Shown here in pieces: positions 6,722-9,077 of a stretch of DNA of 9,077 nt. Position 1 is the stretch's first letter. Every line of letters begins with the position of its first letter. This DNA comes from an uncultured Prevotella sp. Lineage in GTDB: Bacteria; Bacteroidota; Bacteroidia; Bacteroidales; Bacteroidaceae. The translations under genes and the position numbers were made by a program. Below the pieces are notes generated by a model. It was not told the origin of the DNA. It worked only from the letters and a program-made list of their open reading frames with translations, and made no database searches. The stretch spans positions 1 through 9,077 of the forward strand of contig USSA01000116.1 of NCBI GenBank assembly GCA_900557255.1, read 5' to 3'.

Positions 6722-7796
6722 AGGTTCGCAGGATATATCCCTTTTTGATGACAGCTTCGATACTTACCTTTTCATCCAGGTTCAATGCCCGGCGAAGATA
6801 GGTAATCTGCACGTTCAGGGCAAGGGAATTGGAGTATGAGTCATCACCCCATACTTCATTCAGTATGTAATCCCGCTCTACAAGCTGGTTCTGGTTCTCG
6901 GCAAGAAGCTTCAGAATTTCAGCTTGACGAGATGTGATGACTACTCTGAAATTACCACATAGCAGTTCATTCTGCGCATAGTAGAAAGCAATGGAACCGA
7001 TAAAAACAGTAGATTCTTCACCTTTGTCGTCTTCTTTCGGTTGCTTCAACTCATAAATCATATTCTTCAGGAACTCATGGCGAATGCCATCAATGCGTTT
7101 CTGGAAGACTATGGTCTTCACCAGATAATACAGACATCCTATCAAGATGAAAAAGAGAAAGATGCTTCCTATCAATTGCCACATCATGGTTTTGAGCGTT
7201 CGAGTAATAGGAATGGGCACCTGAAAAGAAATACCTTGGCGAAACATTGGGTTCGTCTGATACTTCACCGTCACCACACGTGACCATCTGCCTTCGGCAT
7301 CATATTTTGCATTCAGAAAGACGGTCTTGTAATCCAGATGACGAAAAAAGGATATCTTCCCATATCCCTTATCATCCAGTAATCTTTGATAAGAAGCCAA
7401 CGAGGGATGCTTACCTATATAAGCCAGATATCTGCTGATGATGAGATAAGCATCATCACCCGTAAGATCAGGATCATTCAAACGGACAAGAAAGCGGTGA
7501 TTGTTCCAAAAAGAAAGCGTTGTACGGCTACATCCCTTCTTCATATCATATTCAGATTCTATTTTAAGCATAACCGTATCTCTTCTACCTTTCGTAGATG
7601 AATTCTCCTGCAACTTTTTTCTATTCTTCAAATCTTGCGCCAACACCTCGTCACAATCCTTCTTGAATTGCTCTACCTGCTGGTCTAAGCTATATTGACA
7701 TTGAAGATGGAGCCAATAAGCCTGCGTGCAGAACAACAAAACAATTGCTACTCCACATACCATCCATACTATTTTCAGCTTACTGTTACTGTTCAT
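6717..7796 (-). CDS. Membrane-bound one-component regulator: histidine-kinase-like sensor fused to an OmpR-type winged helix
   Basis: The 359-aa product begins with TM1 (about 8-28), has a periplasmic domain (about 29-203) and TM2 (about 204-228), and then a short cytoplasmic part. Residues 232-253 (QKRIDGIRHEF, NMIYELKQP) closely mimic the histidine-kinase H-box region (typical NMTHELKTP), but Y248 stands where the phospho-accepting His should be, and no HATPase motifs follow. Instead, residues about 265-357 form an OmpR/PhoB C-terminal winged helix: VITSRQAEILKLLAENQNQL, VERDYILNEVWG, LNVQITYLRRAL and the wing VIKKGYILRT. A receiver domain is absent. The inferred role is sensing an envelope signal and binding DNA from the membrane without phosphotransfer. 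The topology is the reverse of ToxR/CadC, where the DNA-binding domain is N-terminal. It is divergent from the GLPGLI operon, its probable target. A clean -7 box precedes it. Confidence 0.85.
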   Translation of the reverse strand: MNSNSKLKIVWMVCGVAIVLLFCTQAYWLHLQCQYSLDQQVEQFKKDCDEVLAQDLKNRKKLQENSSTKGRRDTVMLKIESEYDMKKGCSRTTLSFWNNHRFLVRLNDPDLTGDDAYLIISRYLAYIGKHPSLASYQRLLDDKGYGKISFFRHLDYKTVFLNAKYDAEGRWSRVVTVKYQTNPMFRQGISFQVPIPITRTLKTMMWQLIGSIFLFFILIGCLYYLVKTIVFQKRIDGIRHEFLKNMIYELKQPKEDDKGEESTVFIGSIAFYYAQNELLCGNFRVVITSRQAEILKLLAENQNQLVERDYILNEVWGDDSYSNSLALNVQITYLRRALNLDEKVSIEAVIKKGYILRTC

Positions 7797-7824
7797 ACTT
7801 TCCTGATCTTTTGAATTTTGACGG

Positions 7825-7852
7825 CAAAGTTACTGAAAAATCCGTAAACAAA
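7825..7852 (-). promoter_or_regulatory. Promoter of the membrane regulator gene
   Basis: On the minus strand TAACTTTG (plus-strand 7825-7832) fully matches the -7 consensus. A TTTG (plus-strand 7849-7852) lies 16 nt upstream, shorter than the usual 19-21. The predicted leader is about 20 nt. It is one half of the divergent control region shared with the GLPGLI gene. Confidence 0.6.
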
Positions 7853-7910
7853 GGCAAGAGTAATAAAATAATAATAGACGAAAAGATGCAAAAGTAATAA
7901 CTCAGTAACA

Positions 7911-7935
7911 GAAATCATCGATTTCATCGGATGAT
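7911..7935. promoter_or_regulatory. Candidate operator upstream of the GLPGLI promoter
   Basis: Overlapping symmetry is packed into 25 bp. GAAATC-ATC-GATTTC (7911-7925) is a perfect inverted repeat. TCATCG occurs twice in direct orientation (7915-7920 and 7924-7929, 9 bp apart). ATCATC (7914-7919) faces GATGAT (7930-7935). The cluster covers the -33 region of the GLPGLI promoter. OmpR-type winged helices often bind direct repeats spaced about one helical turn, so this is a plausible site for the neighbouring regulator; binding is inference. Confidence 0.45.
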
Positions 7936-7940
7936 CTCAG

Positions 7941-7948
7941 TACCTTTG
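7941..7948 (+). promoter_or_regulatory. -7 box of the GLPGLI operon
   Basis: TACCTTTG matches TAnnTTTG and is followed by CA. The predicted start site is about 45 nt before the ATG at 8000. No TTTG is found at the normal -33 distance (only TTTC at 7922-7925, 15 nt upstream), which suits a promoter needing an activator. Confidence 0.6.
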
Positions 7949-7999
7949 CATCACAAAAACGAAAGAAACAGATAAAATAATGAATAATTGACGAAGATT

Positions 8000-8863
8000 A
8001 TGAAAAAGGTATTATTAATAGCATGGCTTGCATTATATGCTTGCATGCTCCAAGCTCAAACAGTAAACCTGTTCGATGAATCAAGCATTGGCATGGGAGA
8101 TTCCATTGATCAGGTAAAGTATCAGGTAGTATATGATGCCGAGTATATTTACGAAAAGAAATATACCAAGACCGACACCATCATTGGCCGCATCGAAGAG
8201 AAAATGCTCTTGCAGATTGGCAACAAGTATTCCGCATTCTACAGTTATCCGATATTCCAAAGAGACTCTACCATCTCCGCAAATATGGCAAAAGGAATAC
8301 CTGTCAATTTCTCCGGTAATGGCGGACAGATTAATTGGAAAGTATATAAGAACTATCCAGAACAGGGCAAGACTGCCTATCTCGATTTCTTTGCTGCTGA
8401 CAGATATTTGTGCATTGAACCGATGGAACCGATAGACTGGCAACTCACAGACAGTATCGATTCCATCTGCGGTTACGAGTGCCACCAGGCTATTGCCAAG
8501 TTTAAGGGTAGAACATGGATTGCATGGTACACGGAAGACATCCCTATTGACAATGGTCCCTGGAAGCTGAGCGGACTGCCGGGATTGATTCTCAAAGCTC
8601 ACGACTCCGAGAACGATTATGGATTTACAGCTGTAGGACTCGCAACAGGCAAAGGCTCCCTACCTATCTATTATAAAGGTAAGACTTTCGAGCCTATCGA
8701 CCGCAAATCATTGACCTCCATTTACAAAAAATACTATGCCGATCCAATCGGTTATCTGCTTCAAGATGCCAAGTATGCTGCAATTGTAAAGATCAAGGAT
8801 GAAAAAGGAAACGTCCTGAAGCATTCCAAGCGTGCTGAGCCATACAATCCGATTGAAAGATAA
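8000..8863 (+). CDS. GLPGLI family protein, exported
   Basis: From the ATG at 8000 the product is 287 aa with a clear signal peptide (MKKVLLIAWLALYACMLQAQ), so this start is preferred over an in-frame TTG 12 nt upstream. LYAC is a weak lipobox-like match, but normal Sec cleavage near LQA is more likely. The family signature SGLPGLIL is at 191-198, within WYTEDIP...GPWKLSGLPGLI. A C157-GYE-C161 pair (ICGYECHQA) and a C-terminal YNPIER are also family features. GLPGLI proteins are a Bacteroidota-specific family of unknown function, typically encoded beside TonB-receptor-like or carboxypeptidase-regulatory-domain proteins, and that arrangement is repeated here with the next gene 87 bp downstream. 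A periplasmic or envelope role is inferred. No terminator is seen after it, so an operon with the next gene is likely. Confidence 0.9.
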   Translation: MKKVLLIAWLALYACMLQAQTVNLFDESSIGMGDSIDQVKYQVVYDAEYIYEKKYTKTDTIIGRIEEKMLLQIGNKYSAFYSYPIFQRDSTISANMAKGIPVNFSGNGGQINWKVYKNYPEQGKTAYLDFFAADRYLCIEPMEPIDWQLTDSIDSICGYECHQAIAKFKGRTWIAWYTEDIPIDNGPWKLSGLPGLILKAHDSENDYGFTAVGLATGKGSLPIYYKGKTFEPIDRKSLTSIYKKYYADPIGYLLQDAKYAAIVKIKDEKGNVLKHSKRAEPYNPIER

Positions 8864-8950
8864 TTAGCAGTTTACTTTTTTGCCAGACAAGCGTCTTAAA
8901 GACATTAGCAAGATAAGTGTCTAAGGTAAAATAGAAAAGAGAGAAAAAAG

Positions 8951-9077
8951 ATGAAGAAAATAATAGTTCTTTTCACTATTCTGTTCGTGGCGTTCCATGC
9001 GTTTGCCCAAGAGAAAATTAGCGGTTATGTAGAAGATTCATTGACCCATAACCGTCTAGCCAACGTCTCCATCACGC
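8951..9077 (+). CDS. N-terminus of an exported carboxypeptidase-regulatory-like domain protein, probably outer-membrane/TonB-receptor-like (partial)
   Basis: Only 42 codons are inside the window. They show a signal peptide (MKKIIVLFTILFVAFHAFAQ) followed by EKISGYVEDSLTHNRLANVS. This is the beginning of a CarboxypepD_reg-like beta-sandwich (typical form I-x-G-x-V-x-D...PL-x-x-V-x-V), found at the N-terminus of Bacteroidota TonB-dependent receptors and outer-membrane beta-barrel proteins. An A/G-rich stretch (GAGAGAAAAAAG) directly precedes the ATG. The class of the full protein cannot be settled from this fragment; the GLPGLI neighbour favours an outer-membrane barrel protein. Confidence 0.75.
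   Translation, partial: MKKIIVLFTILFVAFHAFAQEKISGYVEDSLTHNRLANVSIT

Noticed and set aside
6717..7796. Reading the regulator as a histidine kinase or as a response regulator
   Set aside because: There is no phospho-His, no N/G-box ATPase motifs and no receiver domain; only the sensor-like front and the winged helix are present.
7859..7900. AGTAATAA repeated twice in the divergent control region
   Set aside because: It is an A/T-rich octamer in an A/T-rich spacer with no helical-phase relation to the promoters; not strong enough to call a site.
7980..7991. A three-codon upstream open frame (ATG AAT AAT TGA) in the GLPGLI leader
   Set aside because: It is too short to be distinguished from chance in an A/T-rich leader, and nothing indicates a leader-peptide mechanism.
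7988..7999. In-frame TTG upstream as the start of the GLPGLI protein
   Set aside because: It would place MTKI before a perfect signal peptide that starts at the ATG at 8000; the ATG start is typical and sufficient.
8081..8602. A 173-codon open frame on the minus strand inside the GLPGLI gene
   Set aside because: It is antisense to a recognised family member, shows no family motif and has no promoter or upstream signal.
8889..8924. Direct repeat AAGCGTCTTAA / AAGTGTCTAA in the spacer after the GLPGLI gene
   Set aside because: It is imperfect and short, with no promoter or convincing hairpin associated; probably chance.

Overview
The window reads as chromosome of a Bacteroidota bacterium, most likely a gut Prevotellaceae member (Segatella/Prevotella copri-like). 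Three things support this: the TAnnTTTG-type -7 promoter boxes, the lack of Shine-Dalgarno sequences before starts, and the family content (a secreted GH95 glycosidase, a DUF3109 protein, a GLPGLI protein and the start of a carboxypeptidase-regulatory-domain outer-membrane-type protein). The genus is an inference from overall resemblance, not a search result.

Layout. Bases 3-143 are the C-terminal end of gyrB, followed by a strong hairpin. Bases 232-3512 hold a two-gene forward unit: a secreted GH95 alpha-L-fucosidase-type enzyme and, 14 nt later, a secreted 297-aa protein that looks like the non-catalytic beta-sandwich domains of a GH78 alpha-L-rhamnosidase without its catalytic barrel. Two back-to-back terminators then separate this unit from reverse-strand genes: a cysteine-rich DUF3109 protein (3595-4230), uracil-DNA glycosylase ung (4322-4987) and phosphoglycerate mutase gpmI (5068-6591). 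A 44-bp perfect palindrome lies between gpmI and ung. gpmI has a near-ideal Bacteroidota promoter.

The last third is the most unusual. A reverse-strand gene (6717-7796) encodes a two-TM membrane protein whose front half looks like a histidine-kinase sensor. It keeps a relic H-box in which Tyr replaces the phospho-accepting His, and then, in place of an ATPase domain, carries an OmpR/PhoB-type winged-helix DNA-binding domain. It is divergent from a GLPGLI-family gene (8000-8863) and a following outer-membrane-type gene cut by the window end (8951-9077). The 203-bp region between them has a -7 box on each strand and a cluster of small inverted and direct repeats just upstream of the GLPGLI promoter. 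The simplest model is an envelope-stress or signal-sensing one-component membrane regulator controlling the adjacent GLPGLI operon.

No tRNA, rRNA, CRISPR array, IS element or phage gene was seen. No stretch over 300 bases lacks a gene.
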